A DNA stretch of 64,000 bases from Panacibacter microcysteis (GTDB lineage: Bacteria > Bacteroidota > Bacteroidia > Chitinophagales > Chitinophagaceae). Position numbers and translations under genes: made by a program. Positions within the stretch are counted from its first letter, which is position 1; each line of letters begins with the position of its first letter. The stretch spans positions 1,612,001 to 1,676,000 of the forward strand of contig NZ_JADWYR010000001.1 of assembly GCF_015831355.1 (NCBI RefSeq), written 5' to 3'. The notes under the pieces were generated by a model. The model searched no databases, was not told where the DNA came from, and saw nothing but the letters and a program-made list of their open reading frames with translations. Of this stretch, positions 55,184-63,650 are shown one piece after another.

Positions 55184-56170
55184 ATGAGCTATACAAATTA
55201 TCCATCTGCCGGTTCTACACCGCAACAGCAGCCACCTAAAGACAATCGTAAACTTATCTATGGTTTATTAATAGCTGCACTACTTGGTACCTGGGGTTAT
55301 GTTGTGTATGATAAGAGTAAATCTAAAGAAACAATTACACAACTACAAACACAATATTCAAACGTTGATTCTGCCCGCAATGAAATACAGGAAGAATACA
55401 ATGATGCACTGGCCCGTATGGATTCTCTTACCGGCAGCAATACACAGTTAACTTCAGAATTAACTGACCGCCAGAAAGAAATTGAAAAACTAAAATCAAA
55501 TATCAAGTCAGAGCTTGGTAAGAAGAATGCAGACCTTTCAAAAGCTAAGTCAATGATCGCCGAACTCAATGGTAAGATCAATGATCTGGTTGCAGAAGTT
55601 GAAAGGTTGAAACTTGAAAATACGCAGCTTACTGAAACAAACCAGCGTGTAACCGCAGAAAGAGATACTGTAACTGCACAGAAAGCTGTTGTAGAGCAAA
55701 ATCTTGCTTCCACACAACAGGAAAAAGCACATGTTGAAGATATTGGTTCAACACTACACGCTTCTAATATCAATATCACACCTATTGATATCAAGAACAG
55801 TGGTAAAGAAAAAACTACCACTACAGCAAGACGTGTAGACGTGTTCAGAATATCTTTTGATCTTGATGAAAACAGGATCTCTCCAAGTGGTTCAAAAGAA
55901 TTGTATGTATCTGTTACCGGGCCCGATGGCAAACCTATTACAATGCCTTCATCGAGCGGTACATTTACCACAAGAGAAGAAGGAGATAAAACTTTTACCA
56001 GTAAAGTAAATGTTGAATACGAACAGGGAAAACGCACACCTGTAAGCTTCGATTGGAAACCCGAAGCTGGTAAATACCAGACCGGAAATTACAAGGTAGA
56101 AATTTACCAGAATGGTTTTAAGATCGGTGAAGGAACAAAGGCATTGAAGAAAGGCGGCATATTTGGATAG
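55184..56170 (+). CDS. membrane-anchored coiled-coil protein of unknown function
   Basis: A 328-residue protein with one N-terminal membrane span (LIYGLLIAALLGTWGYVVYD, about 25-44), a long coiled coil (about 50-190, heptad-like NSNVDSARNEIQEEYNDAL and KIEKLKSNIKSELGKK style) and a C-terminal beta-rich domain (VDVFRISFDLDENRISPSGS, GNYKVEIYQNGFKIGEG). The C-terminal part would lie outside the cytosol. It is divergent from the exonuclease gene (25 bases) and followed by a terminator. I do not recognise a characterised family. Confidence 0.75.
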   Translation: MSYTNYPSAGSTPQQQPPKDNRKLIYGLLIAALLGTWGYVVYDKSKSKETITQLQTQYSNVDSARNEIQEEYNDALARMDSLTGSNTQLTSELTDRQKEIEKLKSNIKSELGKKNADLSKAKSMIAELNGKINDLVAEVERLKLENTQLTETNQRVTAERDTVTAQKAVVEQNLASTQQEKAHVEDIGSTLHASNINITPIDIKNSGKEKTTTTARRVDVFRISFDLDENRISPSGSKELYVSVTGPDGKPITMPSSSGTFTTREEGDKTFTSKVNVEYEQGKRTPVSFDWKPEAGKYQTGNYKVEIYQNGFKIGEGTKALKKGGIFG

Positions 56171-56193
56171 TTCAGGTTTCTCTATATATTACC

Positions 56194-56221
56194 AACCCCC
56201 GCATTTTGCGGGGTTTTTTAT
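56194..56221 (+). terminator. intrinsic terminator after coiled-coil protein
   Basis: CCCCGCA-TTT-TGCGGGG stem followed by TTTTTTATTTTT, within the 85 bases between the coiled-coil and kinase genes. Confidence 0.9.
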
Positions 56222-56255
56222 TTTTCAGGCATCAAAGATTCTATACTTTAGAAGC

Positions 56256-57413
56256 ATGATTAAACAATGGATCAACGGTAAGACGGTTATTTTTTTAATA
56301 GCAATCAGTATTGTTACCGGAACTGTTTTTTATTCTCAATATTTATCGAGGAAGATTGCCGCAGACGAAAAGAACAGGGTAGATACATGGGTGCAGGCAT
56401 TAAAAACAATGATGATCGTAAACGATCCGCAAAGCCTTACGCTGGCTTCTAAAATATCGCTTGAAAATAAAGACATACCCATTATAGAAACAGACGAAAA
56501 CGACCGGATAAACCCGGGCAACTGTATAAATCTGGATTCTAACGCCATCGCCGGCGATCCCAAATACCTCAGCCGTAAGCTTGCCGAATTTAAAAAGCAA
56601 AATGATCCTATCACACTTGTTTTAAGCGATAGCCCATATGTAGCCAACAAATATTATTATGGCGAAAGCATCTTGCAAAAAGAGGTGCGTTATTATCCCA
56701 TTATACAATTGGTTATCGTAGGCTTGTTTATCATTATTACCGTTATTGCCCAGCGTACCGCCTACATGAGCACGCAAAACCAGTTATGGGCCGGCATGGC
56801 AAAAGAAACAGCACATCAGTTAGGTACTCCTGTCACCAGTTTAAAAGGCTGGATAGAAGTACTAAAAGATATACCGGGCAATGAAAAGATCGTAACCGAA
56901 ATTGAAAAAGATGTGGTAAGGCTGGAGTTGATTACCGACCGTTTTGGGAAGATCGGCAGTAAGCCAAACCTGGAACAAAAGAACCTGGTTGAGCAAATAG
57001 AAACCATGGTAGAGTACATTAAAAAGCGGTCGGGGCGCAATGTAGATTTTTCCATAGATACCAATGGTGCCGGTGTTGTAAATGCCATGATCTCGCCGCC
57101 CCTGTTTGACTGGGTAATGGAAAATCTGCTTAAGAACGGGCTCGACGCAATGGAAGGCAAGGGTTCTATACAAATACGTATCAGGGAAACGGATACACAA
57201 ATAAAGATCGATGTAAAAGACAGCGGAAAGGGCATATCTAAAGCCAACCTCAAAAATGTTTTTGAACCAGGGTTTACTACCAAAAAACGTGGGTGGGGGC
57301 TGGGTTTAACGCTTGCCAAAAGAATTATTGAGCAGTACCATAAAGGTGCTATTTATGTAAAAAACAGCGAGATTGGCAAGGGTACTACCTTCAGAATAGA
57401 ATTGCACAAATAG
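56256..57413 (+). CDS. membrane sensor histidine kinase
   Basis: A 385-residue histidine kinase with two membrane spans (about 9-27 and 145-168) around a small extracytoplasmic domain, then HisKA with AKETAHQLGTPVTSLKGWIE (phosphoacceptor His) and an ATPase domain with ENLLKNGLDAMEGK, DSGKGISKANLKNVFEPGFT and WGLGLTLAKRIIEQYHKG. Start is ATG at 56256, since the frame upstream covers the terminator. No response regulator gene is adjacent; its partner must be elsewhere. It immediately precedes tRNA-Leu. Confidence 0.9.
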   Translation: MIKQWINGKTVIFLIAISIVTGTVFYSQYLSRKIAADEKNRVDTWVQALKTMMIVNDPQSLTLASKISLENKDIPIIETDENDRINPGNCINLDSNAIAGDPKYLSRKLAEFKKQNDPITLVLSDSPYVANKYYYGESILQKEVRYYPIIQLVIVGLFIIITVIAQRTAYMSTQNQLWAGMAKETAHQLGTPVTSLKGWIEVLKDIPGNEKIVTEIEKDVVRLELITDRFGKIGSKPNLEQKNLVEQIETMVEYIKKRSGRNVDFSIDTNGAGVVNAMISPPLFDWVMENLLKNGLDAMEGKGSIQIRIRETDTQIKIDVKDSGKGISKANLKNVFEPGFTTKKRGWGLGLTLAKRIIEQYHKGAIYVKNSEIGKGTTFRIELHK

Positions 57414-57459
57414 CGATTGAAAAATAATGCTATCCCCTTACATTTGCATTCCCAAAGTT

Positions 57460-57543
57460 GCGGAGGTGGCGAAATTGGTAGACGCACTACTTTGAGGTGG
57501 TAGCGCCGTAACTGGCGTGGGAGTTCGAATCTCCTCTTCCGCA
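57460..57543 (+). tRNA. tRNA-Leu (anticodon GAG)
   Basis: A class II tRNA of 84 bases. Acceptor GCGGAGG pairs with CTTCCGC, the anticodon stem CTACT/GGTAG encloses loop TTGAGGT with anticodon GAG, a variable arm CGCC/GGCG follows, and the T-loop is TTCGAAT. The discriminator is A; the CCA end is not fully encoded. Confidence 0.95.
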
Positions 57544-57544
57544 C

Positions 57545-57575
57545 AAAAGCTTCTTCTTATGAAGAGGCTTTTTTA
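57545..57575 (+). terminator. intrinsic terminator after tRNA-Leu
   Basis: AAAGCTTCTTC-TTAT-GAAGAGGCTTT stem (one wobble) then TTTTT. Confidence 0.88.
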
Positions 57576-58027
57576 TTTTATGTACCCAACTCCATTGCTA
57601 CTATTTAGCTGCCGTTGCGTCGCACTCTTGTACTGCAGAAGCTACACTGAACAAGTGCGACGACCATAACATTATTTTACACCGGGCGTATTATAAGTAC
57701 CAAAAAATAGTGGCGTTATACACCGAATGCCTGTCACCAAAATCAACCGCATGGGCGTTATACCTGTCTTTGTTATTTGTGCGTTTTCTGCCTTGGTAGG
57801 CCCAAAAATGCCGTAAAATATCCATATACCGGTTTACACAGTATAACAAAACATTGCATGGTTACAGGCTGGTAGTAACTGATTGGTATCGGTCCAGGTA
57901 TGCAGGCATTGCTTTACACAAAGACAATCATTCTTCAATCTTCGCGTTTTGTTGAATATTGCTTCAGCCGTACAAGAGTGCGACGCAAGTAAAGCCTCAT
58001 GCATGTTATACAGCCGGGCTCATAAAA
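57576..58027. other. 450-bp gap after tRNA-Leu
   Basis: No convincing gene. It holds repeat copies 23 and 24, an inverted partial element (AACAAGTGCGACGACC near 57647-57662) facing copy 23, and a small minus-strand open frame (57691-57825) of 44 codons that is recorded as a weak observation. Confidence 0.5.
57614..57633 (-). repeat. dispersed intergenic repeat, copy 23 (GCGACGC core)
   Basis: Minus-strand GTACAAGAGTGCGACGCAAC, then GGCAGC. The core can pair with AGTGCGACG at 57651-57659 to form a 9-bp stem with a long loop. Confidence 0.85.
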
Positions 58028-58028
58028 T
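57970..58028 (+). repeat. dispersed intergenic repeat, copy 24 (long form)
   Basis: GTACAAGAGTGCGACGCAAG (57970-57989), then TAAAGCCTCATGCATG and the tail CAGCCGGGCTCATAAAA, which reaches the stop codon of the plug-domain gene on the other strand. Confidence 0.85.
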
Positions 58029-60460
58029 TATTCTATCACTTTTTCTATGTGTGTTATACGGCCATCTTTGGTTACACCTTCTACAATAACCCTGAAGCTG
58101 TTGGTAATATCATTGTTATAGAAAGTAAGTTTTACCATTTTGTTTCTTGCATTGGTTAAGATCATAGGGTTCCAGTAAAGGGTAGAGCGCAGGTCTTCCT
58201 GTTCATTGCGTTGGTCAAATGTGCCGTAGTTGGGCGAGTAAAACTCTTTTTCTGGCGCATAACCCATTACCAGTTTCGAGGGCATGCCTTTGCCTTTGGT
58301 TACAGGTGCAGCGCCGCCTTTCTTGGTATATATGGCTATTGCACCATTGGCGCCGCCGCCAAAAGCGCCAAAAAAAGGTGGTGGAAAAACTTTGATATAA
58401 GCAACATCGCTGGGGTTGGTAGAGCCGATCTGGCTAATGTCGACCGGCATTTCATTGATATAAAAGGAAGGCGTACCACCGCGCCATTGTACAGATGGCT
58501 GGCTGCCGGGCCCTGTTTGGCCGGTTATATTTAGCCCCGCAACTTTTCCGCGCAGGTAGTTAAATATATCAAGAGAAGACCTCGCAAACGGGTCATTTTC
58601 CAGGTCGAAAGAACGGGCATTGCCACCGCTGAACAAGCCCGACGCATATTGCTCATCGAGTATCTGTTCCCGGCTTTTTGTTTTAGCCTTTACCGTTACA
58701 CCTTCCAGCGTAGTGCCTTCCAGGAATTTTGCAAGTCTTGCCTGCTCACTGGCAAAGTAAAGGTTGCGGTTTTCGGCAGCGCTATCGAGGAAATAACGGT
58801 TCATGTTTTTATCAAAATTGATCTTACCCGGTGATGGTAGTGTGCCGTTATTAAATACAACTTCAGTGGAATTAGCCATGTCTTTGGCTCCGGCAAACTG
58901 GTAATAGATCCTGGTGGTATCGAACAAAATAACGTTGGGGTCTTTAAAAGAGCCATCCTTCTCCAGCGAAACCTGCATGCTGTTTCTGGTGCTGTCACTC
59001 TTCCTGTCGAGAATAAGGAATAAGAAACCCGACTGGCGCATATCCATTGCAGAAGTGCCAAATACTTTTCCTGCCAGAGAGAGGTAACTGGTATCGTTGG
59101 AATACTTTATCACGGGCATTTTGCCGGCTACAAGATCGTTCCATTTTATGCGGCGCCAGCCGTTTGTGAGCATTACGAGATCAAGCTGTTGTTGTAAGGA
59201 ATCGCTGCTATTGGCAAAATAATATCCGGGTTTGTACACATTTCCTTTCAGATCGCCGGTAAGTAACAGGCGGGAGATAATGTTATCGCTGCTGTCTATA
59301 CCTATGCCGGCATCAGTAACTGCTACCGAGAGGTTTGCTTCCAGTGTATCAGGAACATTTATTACCAGCGTATTTTTACCGCGTTTAGATGTGCCCAAAG
59401 CAGCAAAGCCAACTTCTGGCTCAAATACGTAATCATTGTTGTTGATAAAAGTTATTCTCTCCGCAACGGCCACCCAGTTTGCATCGAATACGGTTAGCTG
59501 CAGAATGCCGCTTGGCAACTGATCCACAGGAATAGCACCGCCAACCGCAGGGGTTTCTTTAAGATTTACATTGGCCATATACACAAGGTGCTGGTCCATG
59601 GTGGCAACAATTTGCACCTGTTCAAGATTTTCAGCAGCAGTGGTACTTCTTTTTATAATAAAACTTCTTTTGCCTTCGGTAAGGCGCACTTCCAGGGATA
59701 TGCCACCCGGCTTCACAGCAGGCAGTGGTGTTTCATATGGTTTGCCCTGTTCATCTTTCCATTTTGCAATATACTTCTCGTTGGCTTTTGCATCCAGCGG
59801 GAAGATGCCCATACCATCGTGTACCGAAGTGAAAGTGGCAACCGTCTCACCTTTGCTGTTTACTATAGTACCTTTGGCATTGCATGGCTTGCCGTTATCA
59901 TAAACTGACTTAAATGCTATACGGCAGTTTATGCCTGCAATACAGTCGCCGCTTTCCGAGAAGAAATCAATGGCAGGTTTGTTTACAGCCGGTGCTTTTG
60001 CGGCTGTTTGTTTTTGCTGTAAAATCCTGATGTCTTTGTTATAGAGAAAGGAAGAATCAAAATTGAGCATCCACTTTGTATAAGCCCTTACATGAATGCT
60101 GTTTCCACTATATGTTTTGGGTATTACATAGCTGCCTTTTGCAGACGATGCAATCATGGGCAATACAGCATGCGATAACACATTGCCGTTTGCATCAGTA
60201 TGGTCTATATAAATATTGGCACTTACCAGCGATGGCGTAGTTGCCGACATAATGTACGCTTTAAACCAGATCGTTTCACCCGGCGCATATACCGGTTTAT
60301 CAAACTGTATGTACACTTTTTCCTGCGGAAAACCGGTTCCAAGGTTTTCAAGATTGGCCGTAAAGGTTTCTTTATTTATTTGCTGCGAAAAAGCAAGCGA
60401 AGGGCAGTACACGATCAGCAATAAACAAAGCAGCCTTTGCATAGTAATTCTTTTGGTCAT
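58028..60460 (-). CDS. MG2 and TonB-plug domain protein without a barrel
   Basis: An 810-residue exported protein. Signal peptide (MQRLLCLLLIVYCPSLAFSQ). Residues about 35-130 resemble the MG2 domain of alpha-2-macroglobulin-like proteins (KVYIQFDKPVYAPGETIWFK), followed by beta-sandwich modules. Near the C-terminus is a TonB-receptor plug-like part (FDLENDPFARSSLDIFNYLR, GKVAGLNITGQTGPG, NGAIAIYTKKGG). No outer membrane barrel follows, so it cannot be a transporter alone. Such proteins are common and uncharacterised in Bacteroidota. Start is ATG at 60460, preferred to an upstream TTG. Confidence 0.8.
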   Translation of the reverse strand: MTKRITMQRLLCLLLIVYCPSLAFSQQINKETFTANLENLGTGFPQEKVYIQFDKPVYAPGETIWFKAYIMSATTPSLVSANIYIDHTDANGNVLSHAVLPMIASSAKGSYVIPKTYSGNSIHVRAYTKWMLNFDSSFLYNKDIRILQQKQTAAKAPAVNKPAIDFFSESGDCIAGINCRIAFKSVYDNGKPCNAKGTIVNSKGETVATFTSVHDGMGIFPLDAKANEKYIAKWKDEQGKPYETPLPAVKPGGISLEVRLTEGKRSFIIKRSTTAAENLEQVQIVATMDQHLVYMANVNLKETPAVGGAIPVDQLPSGILQLTVFDANWVAVAERITFINNNDYVFEPEVGFAALGTSKRGKNTLVINVPDTLEANLSVAVTDAGIGIDSSDNIISRLLLTGDLKGNVYKPGYYFANSSDSLQQQLDLVMLTNGWRRIKWNDLVAGKMPVIKYSNDTSYLSLAGKVFGTSAMDMRQSGFLFLILDRKSDSTRNSMQVSLEKDGSFKDPNVILFDTTRIYYQFAGAKDMANSTEVVFNNGTLPSPGKINFDKNMNRYFLDSAAENRNLYFASEQARLAKFLEGTTLEGVTVKAKTKSREQILDEQYASGLFSGGNARSFDLENDPFARSSLDIFNYLRGKVAGLNITGQTGPGSQPSVQWRGGTPSFYINEMPVDISQIGSTNPSDVAYIKVFPPPFFGAFGGGANGAIAIYTKKGGAAPVTKGKGMPSKLVMGYAPEKEFYSPNYGTFDQRNEQEDLRSTLYWNPMILTNARNKMVKLTFYNNDITNSFRVIVEGVTKDGRITHIEKVIE

Positions 60461-60588
60461 AGTAAGATTGCTCAAAGTAATTCAAGAATACAATAACACC
60501 TAATATCTTAACAGTTTGGCAACAGAAACCTGTTCTCGTTTTAGATGCATTTTCAAAATTAGCTAACTTCATTTCTTTAATACCTGTT

Positions 60589-61491
60589 ATGCATCGTACA
60601 TTTTTATTCTTACTGGTTTTCATTGCTGCTGCGGCGCATGCACAACAAACAGATGCAAAACTGCAGGCAGCAATTGCCACCCTGGTAAAGGGCTTTAATG
60701 GCAACATAGGTGTATACGTGCATGATCTTAAACACGATAAAATTGCTGCAATAAACGCAGATACGGTTTTTCCAACGGCGAGTATTGTAAAAATGCCTAT
60801 TCTGCTGGGCATCATGAACAGGATACAAAAAAGAGAATTGCAGTACCACCAGCGGCTTACATATACCGACTCGCTTTTTTACAATGAAGGAGACGATATA
60901 CTTGCATCTTTTAAAGACAGCGCTACCATAGAACTTAGCAAGGTCATCATGCTTATGCTAACCACAAGCGATAACACAGCGAGTCTGTGGTTGCAGGGCC
61001 TGGCCGGTGGCGGCACCCAAATCAACAGCATACTCGACAGTCTTGGCTTTACAAACACGCGTGTAAACAGCAGAACACCCGGCCGGGAAACCAACAGGAG
61101 CCTGTATGGCTGGGGCCAAACAACCCCCAAAGAGATAGCTCAGATGATGGAGCGTATTGTAATGGGACATTTACTGGGTGCGCCAGATGGTCAAATGTTG
61201 CGGCTGCTGGGCCGGCAGTACTGGGACGAAGAAGCTTTGTCGCAAATTCCACCCGGTGTGTTTACAGCAGATAAAAATGGTGCCGTAGATGCCAGCCGCG
61301 ATGAGATCGTATATGTAAACAGCGCCGTAAACCCTTATATATTCAGCATTTTTACCAAAAATAACAAAGACACCAGTTGGCAGTATAACAACGAAGCGTG
61401 GGTGCTTACACGCAAATTGTCTGCCTTGCTGTGGAAATACTATAACCCCAAAAGCAACTGGCAGGCGCCGCCGGTATCTAAAGAAGAATAA
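60589..61491 (+). CDS. class A beta-lactamase-like serine hydrolase
   Basis: A 300-residue secreted protein with signal peptide MHRTFLFLLVFIAAAAHAQQ. Penicillin-recognising motifs are visible: Ser65-x-x-Lys68 in TASIVKMPIL, Ser127-Asp-Asn in TTSDNTASLW, and Lys229-Asn-Gly at the place of the usual KTG. A possible omega-loop Glu lies in GRETNRS (Glu167). The KNG in place of KTG/KSG and the uncertain omega loop make beta-lactam hydrolysis unproven; it may be a peptidoglycan-related hydrolase. It is a single gene facing the plug-domain protein divergently. Confidence 0.8.
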   Translation: MHRTFLFLLVFIAAAAHAQQTDAKLQAAIATLVKGFNGNIGVYVHDLKHDKIAAINADTVFPTASIVKMPILLGIMNRIQKRELQYHQRLTYTDSLFYNEGDDILASFKDSATIELSKVIMLMLTTSDNTASLWLQGLAGGGTQINSILDSLGFTNTRVNSRTPGRETNRSLYGWGQTTPKEIAQMMERIVMGHLLGAPDGQMLRLLGRQYWDEEALSQIPPGVFTADKNGAVDASRDEIVYVNSAVNPYIFSIFTKNNKDTSWQYNNEAWVLTRKLSALLWKYYNPKSNWQAPPVSKEE

Positions 61492-61514
61492 GGTGGGCCG
61501 GGCAGTTGCATTAC

Positions 61515-61546
61515 TATGAAGCTTCTGTTGCGTCGCACACTTGTAC
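61515..61546 (-). repeat. dispersed intergenic repeat, copy 25 (GCGACGC core, GAAGCTT flank)
   Basis: Minus-strand core GTACAAGTGTGCGACGCAAC (61527-61546), then AGAAGCTTCATA, 24 bases after the beta-lactamase-like stop. Confidence 0.85.
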
Positions 61547-61777
61547 TGCAGTACCCTGTGCAGCACGCAGGGTACAGTCTGCGTATACTTTTACAGTCGT
61601 TTACGAGCAGACTTTACAGACAGCCTGCCTGCATGTTTTTACTGCCGGGTAAGGTCTTTCACAAAAATCAAAGCACTAACTTGAATCTATTGCATTTTAC
61701 TGTAATTTCACGGCTCGAAAAAAAAGTAGCATAGTGCATGTTGCAAACGAGGTATCGCTGCCGAATAATGTGATGGC

Positions 61778-61810
61778 GTACAAGTGAGTGACACAACCAC
61801 AGTTCAATAG
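61778..61810 (+). repeat. dispersed intergenic repeat, copy 26 (GTGACAC core)
   Basis: GTACAAGTGAGTGACACAAC then CACAGTTCAATAG, 50 bases before the E2 start. Confidence 0.85.
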
Positions 61811-61859
61811 CAGCTATGCAGCTAAGTACAAAAATTGAATATTTAAATCTTACATACCA

Positions 61860-63524
61860 ATGGCAGAAGTGATTTTAATGCCCCGTTTGAGTGATACCAT
61901 GACAGAAGGTGTTATTGCGGCATGGCATAAAAAACCAGGAGACGCGGTTAAGAAAGGCGACCTTTTAGCTGAGATTGAAACAGATAAGGCAACAATGGAG
62001 CTGGAAAGTTACCAGGAGGGTACGCTGCTTCATGTTGGTGCTGATAAGGGAGGTAAACTGCAGGTAAACGACCTTTTGGCCATTATTGGTAAGCAGGGTG
62101 AAGATGTGAGTGCACTTGTTGCACAGCATAATGGCAACGGAGGTAATGGTGCTGCTGCGCCTAAAGCAACAGAAGAAGCGCCTAAGAAAGAAGAGCCTAA
62201 AAAAGAAGAAGCCCCTGCACAACCTTCGGGCGGTGGCCGCATAGATGTTGCTGCAATGGAAGAGGTAGTGTTAATGCCACGTTTAAGTGATACTATGACC
62301 GAAGGTGTAATTGCAGGCTGGCACAAAAATGTTGGAGATACAGTAAAAAAAGGCGAAGTACTGGCCGATATTGAGACTGACAAAGCCACCATGGAACTGG
62401 AAAGCTATAAAGAAGGAGTTCTGTTATACCAGGGTGCAAAAGCAGGCGAAAAAATACAGGTGAATGACCTGCTTTGTATCATTGGCAAAGAAGGGTTCGA
62501 TGTGAATAAAGTATTGGAAGCAATGAAAAACGGTGGTGGTGCAGCAACGGCGCCGGCCGAAACAAAGGAAACGCCAAAGGCGGAAAGCAGCGCTTCTGCG
62601 CAGGCTGCCGCACCTGTAGCTGAACAGCAGGTAGTGAATGAAGGCAGAATTTTTGCATCTCCCCTGGCTAAGAAAATTGCCTCTGAAAAAGGGATAGACC
62701 TGAAATATGTAAAAGGTAGTGGCGATAATGGTCGTATTACCAAAACTGATATTGATAATTATAAGCCTGCTGATGCGCCGGCTGCAAGCGCTGCACCCGC
62801 TGCGGCTCCTGCATCTAAAGCCACCACTGCGCCTGTAGGCCAGGAAAGCTTTGAAGAAGTGCCGGTATCGCAGATGCGTAAAACAATTGCACGCCGCCTG
62901 AGTGAAAGCCTGTTTACAGCACCGCATTTTTATCTTACCATGAGTATTGATATGGATGCCTGTGTTGCTGCACGTGCGAAACTGAACGAAGTAAGCAGTG
63001 TAAAAATAAGTTTCAATGACCTTGTACTGAAAGCGGTGGCAGTGGCACTGAAGCAACACCCTAAAGTAAACAGCAGCTGGCTGGGTGATAAGATAAGGAT
63101 CAACCACCATGTAAATATTGGGGTGGCAGTAGCCGTGGATGAAGGTTTGCTGGTACCGGTGGTACGGTTTGCGGATGCAAAATCTCTGAGCCAGATTGCT
63201 ACAGAAGTAAAAGACTATGCAAAGAAGGCAAAAGACAAGAAACTGCAGCCTTCTGACTGGGAAGGAAGCACATTTACCATATCTAACCTTGGTATGTTTG
63301 GCATAGACCAGTTTACCGCCATTATTAATCCGCCGGATGCATGTATATTGGCTGTGGGCGGCATATCCCAGGAGCCGGTAGTCAAGAATGGAGCCATTGT
63401 ACCAGGCAATGTGATGAAGGTTACACTAAGCTGCGACCACCGTGTGGTAGACGGTGCTACAGGAGCCGCATTTTTACAAACTGTAAAAAGCCTGCTGGAA
63501 GAGCCTTTAAGAATGATGATTTAA
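61860..63524 (+). CDS. dihydrolipoamide acyltransferase (E2) of pyruvate dehydrogenase-type complex
   Basis: A 554-residue E2 subunit with two lipoyl domains (about 1-80 and 134-212, each with the lipoylation Lys in ETDKATMELES), two Ala/Pro/Glu-rich linkers, an E3-binding domain (about 262-300, FASPLAKKIASEKGIDLKYV) and a catalytic domain with RKTIARRLSESL and the active-site HxxxD (His527, Asp531 in CDHRVVDGATG). Likely the acetyltransferase of pyruvate dehydrogenase. No E1 or E3 gene is adjacent in the window, so the complex is encoded at several loci or the rest lies outside. Convergent terminator follows. Confidence 0.95.
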   Translation: MAEVILMPRLSDTMTEGVIAAWHKKPGDAVKKGDLLAEIETDKATMELESYQEGTLLHVGADKGGKLQVNDLLAIIGKQGEDVSALVAQHNGNGGNGAAAPKATEEAPKKEEPKKEEAPAQPSGGGRIDVAAMEEVVLMPRLSDTMTEGVIAGWHKNVGDTVKKGEVLADIETDKATMELESYKEGVLLYQGAKAGEKIQVNDLLCIIGKEGFDVNKVLEAMKNGGGAATAPAETKETPKAESSASAQAAAPVAEQQVVNEGRIFASPLAKKIASEKGIDLKYVKGSGDNGRITKTDIDNYKPADAPAASAAPAAAPASKATTAPVGQESFEEVPVSQMRKTIARRLSESLFTAPHFYLTMSIDMDACVAARAKLNEVSSVKISFNDLVLKAVAVALKQHPKVNSSWLGDKIRINHHVNIGVAVAVDEGLLVPVVRFADAKSLSQIATEVKDYAKKAKDKKLQPSDWEGSTFTISNLGMFGIDQFTAIINPPDACILAVGGISQEPVVKNGAIVPGNVMKVTLSCDHRVVDGATGAAFLQTVKSLLEEPLRMMI

Positions 63525-63550
63525 CAGTAAAAATTGTTTTGTTATAAATG

Positions 63551-63576
63551 GCGGGCTTGTAAAAGCCCGCTTTTTT
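63551..63576 (+). terminator. intrinsic terminator after E2 gene
   Basis: GCGGGCTT-GTAA-AAGCCCGC stem then TTTTTT, 27 bases past the E2 stop. Confidence 0.92.
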
Positions 63577-63650
63577 ATTGCTACAATAAAAGGTTTTTGT
63601 AAAAAATATATTGTGTACGCGGACTAGCCAGGAGTGCTGAATAATGATGG

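Larger units (their letters stand above)
61492..61859. other. 368-bp gap before E2 gene
   Basis: No gene is seen. It holds repeat copies 25 and 26 and a leader for the E2 gene. Confidence 0.5.

Noticed and set aside
9560-61546. Insertion sequence or transposon carrying the repeats as ends
   Set aside because: No transposase or integrase gene is present in the window and copies are not placed as paired ends around a common cargo.
61516-61734. 72-codon open frame after the beta-lactamase-like gene
   Set aside because: It begins inside repeat copy 25 and shows no domain; treated as a repeat artefact.
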